Shown here: piece by piece, positions 13,897-14,916 of the stretch
Layout of the letters: each line of letters begins with the position of its first letter
How positions within the stretch are numbered: the stretch's first letter is position 1
Assembly (NCBI RefSeq): GCF_028618695.1
Contig: NZ_JAQIVI010000041.1
Coordinates: 1-14,916, forward strand
Reading direction: 5' to 3'
DNA length: 14,916 bases
DNA from: Natrinema soli
GTDB lineage: Archaea > Halobacteriota > Halobacteria > Halobacteriales > Natrialbaceae
Translations under genes and position numbers: made by a program
The notes under the pieces: model-generated
Database searches by the model: none
Seen by the model: only the letters and a program-made list of their open reading frames with translations
What the model was told of the DNA's origin: nothing

Positions 13897-14160
13897 ATGG
13901 ACAACGAAGTCACCGTCGACGTCGAGGTCGAAGTCGAAGTGGACTCAAACGAACTCGAGATCGAGGTCGGCGACGAACGAGAATTCGAGGGCGAACTCGA
14001 GGCGAACGGGTTGACGATCGAAGTCGAAGCGGAGATCGAGGTCGAAGGCGAGGATGAAACGGACGAGGAATCGACCAGCGGCGGCGATGAGGAGGAGGCG
14101 GAAGCCGGGGAAGCGGAAGACGAGGAGGAAGCGCAAGCCGAGGAAACTGAAGAAGACTGA
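13897..14160 (+). CDS. Small extremely acidic protein of unknown function
   Basis: The 87-residue product has 43 Asp/Glu and only one basic residue (R28). Residues 4-16 and 39-50 alternate acidic and hydrophobic residues (EVTVDVEVEVEVD, LTIEVEAEIEVE), a pattern of amphipathic beta-strands. Residues 51-87 are a disordered Glu-rich tail. I do not recognise a named family. Codon use is typical of the genome (mostly GAG/GAC/GTC), and a TATA-like box precedes the ATG, so the ORF is probably real. Small acidic proteins of this kind are common in haloarchaea. Possible roles are a chaperone-like acidic buffer or a binding partner for basic proteins or cations; none can be shown here. The gene is divergent from the Rieske gene. 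Confidence 0.7.
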   Translation: MDNEVTVDVEVEVEVDSNELEIEVGDEREFEGELEANGLTIEVEAEIEVEGEDETDEESTSGGDEEEAEAGEAEDEEEAQAEETEED

Positions 14161-14274
14161 TCGGCCCCGGGACGCTCGCTGAGACGCGGCCTCCACTCCC
14201 TCGTGGTCGTGCGTCTTCGTGTTTTACGCGCCCTCGAGGACGTGCGAATTCGGGGTTCGCGCATGTCGAAAAAC

Positions 14275-14280
14275 GCTATG
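14275..14280 (+). promoter_or_regulatory. Possible TATA box of the acyl-CoA synthetase gene
   Basis: GCTATG follows an A-run (14269-14273) and is centred about 27 bases before the ATG at 14304. It is a weak match, supported mainly by its position. The spacer 14161-14303 also has an AGACGC/GCGTCT inverted repeat (about 14182-14214) followed by TTTT, which could end the preceding transcript. Confidence 0.35.
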
Positions 14281-14303
14281 TGCTGGCCCCGGTACGCCAC
14301 CGC

Positions 14304-14916
14304 ATGAGCTGGACGGTGATGCCGACATACGACGAGTACGAAACGGCTCGCGAGGAATTTTCGTGGGATCTCCCCGACGAGTACAACCCCGCCGTCGACT
14401 TCCTCCGGAAACACGAGGATACGAGCCGAACGGCGTTACGGTACGAGGACCCCGAGGACGGCCTCGAGACCTACTCCTTCGACGACCTCGACGATCTGTC
14501 GGATCGACTCGCCGCCGCGCTCGCCGACCTCGGCGTCGGGGCCGGCGATCGGGTGGGCGTCGTGGTCCCGCAGAAACCCCAGAACCCGCTCACCCACCTC
14601 GCGAACTGGAAACTCGGCGCGGTCTCGGTGCCGCTGACCGTCCTCTTCGGTCGCGACGCCGTGCGGTATCGACTCGCGGACAGCGAGGCGAAAGCGGTCG
14701 TCGTCGATCCGAGCGTCCGCGAAACGGTCGACGAGATCCGCGACGAGTGTCCCGACCTCGAGCACGTGATTGAACTCGGCGACGGCGATTCGGTGCGGGG
14801 CGAGGCACACGCCTTCGACGAACTGCTCGCGGCTCACGACCCCGGAATCGACGTCTACGATTCCACCCCGGCGACGCCGACGGCGATCATGTATACCAGC
14901 GGTTCGACCGGCCCGC
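14304..14916 (+). CDS. AMP-forming acyl-CoA synthetase, N-terminal part (cut by window end)
   Basis: The frame is open from the ATG at 14304 to the end, giving 204 complete residues of an ANL-superfamily enzyme. Such enzymes activate a carboxylic acid with ATP and CoA. Residues 1-35 (MPTYDEYETAREEF, WDLPDEYNPAVDFL) are typical of the medium-chain/acetyl-type acyl-CoA synthetases of haloarchaea. Later come RVGVVVPQKPQNPLTHLANWKLGAVSVPLTVLFG and the beginning of the ATP-binding P-loop, YTSGSTGP, at the window end. Those parts fit the N-terminal domain; the adenylation and CoA sites are outside. The acid specificity cannot be decided. The start is supported by the conserved N-terminal motif and by a possible TATA box. 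Confidence 0.93.
   Translation, partial: MSWTVMPTYDEYETAREEFSWDLPDEYNPAVDFLRKHEDTSRTALRYEDPEDGLETYSFDDLDDLSDRLAAALADLGVGAGDRVGVVVPQKPQNPLTHLANWKLGAVSVPLTVLFGRDAVRYRLADSEAKAVVVDPSVRETVDEIRDECPDLEHVIELGDGDSVRGEAHAFDELLAAHDPGIDVYDSTPATPTAIMYTSGSTGP

Noticed and set aside
13785..14414. A 209-codon lower-strand ORF rich in Ser.
   Set aside because: It mirrors the acidic protein gene: Glu/Asp codons read backwards give Ser/Phe codons.
1..14916. CRISPR arrays, tRNA or rRNA genes, insertion sequences, integrase or attachment sites.
   Set aside because: I found no regularly spaced repeats, cloverleaf sequences, transposase motifs or long terminal inverted repeats by reading. A tool-based scan could still find short remnants.

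Overview
The window is chromosomal DNA from a halophilic archaeon (class Halobacteria, probably a Natrinema/Haloterrigena-like member of the Natrialbales; the genus is a guess). The evidence is high G+C, strongly acidic proteins, twin-arginine (Tat) signals on secreted proteins, TATA-like boxes about 27 bases before start codons (leaderless transcripts), and several haloarchaeal families: DUF7344, UPF0146, archaemetzincin and TIGR01548 HAD phosphatase.

Left part (1-6736) is an accessory cell-surface locus. Two genes point left: a Sec-exported protein with tandem CARDB/Ig-like domains, cut by the window start, and a Tat-exported DUF1102-like protein. Across a 450-base gap with promoters, the right-pointing genes are a 913-residue type IV pilin-like glycoprotein with a novel Trp/Tyr-rich region, a DUF7344 winged-helix membrane regulator, a doubtful 48-codon ORF, and a second Tat-exported surface protein. 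The three secreted proteins share a DUF1102-like start, which suggests filament- or matrix-type surface subunits (inference). The regulator gene is interrupted at a run of eight G; seven G would restore the usual two-helix C-terminus. Most of the pilin-like gene is much richer in A+T than its own 5' end and its surroundings.

Middle part (7005-9881): an EMC6-like small membrane protein is followed after 2 bases by the ABCE1/RLI ribosome-recycling ATPase. Running the other way is a type II toxin-antitoxin pair, a HicB-like antitoxin and a PIN-domain toxin, whose end overlaps the RLI gene by 13 bases.

Right part (9951-14916) is mostly single housekeeping or conserved haloarchaeal genes: archaemetzincin (-), UPF0146 (+), a membrane HExxH metalloprotease (+), a HAD phosphatase (+), a single-domain response regulator (-), a Rieske [2Fe-2S] protein (-), a small extremely acidic protein (+) and the start of an acyl-CoA synthetase (+) cut by the window end. 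No tRNA, rRNA, CRISPR array, transposase or integrase was seen.
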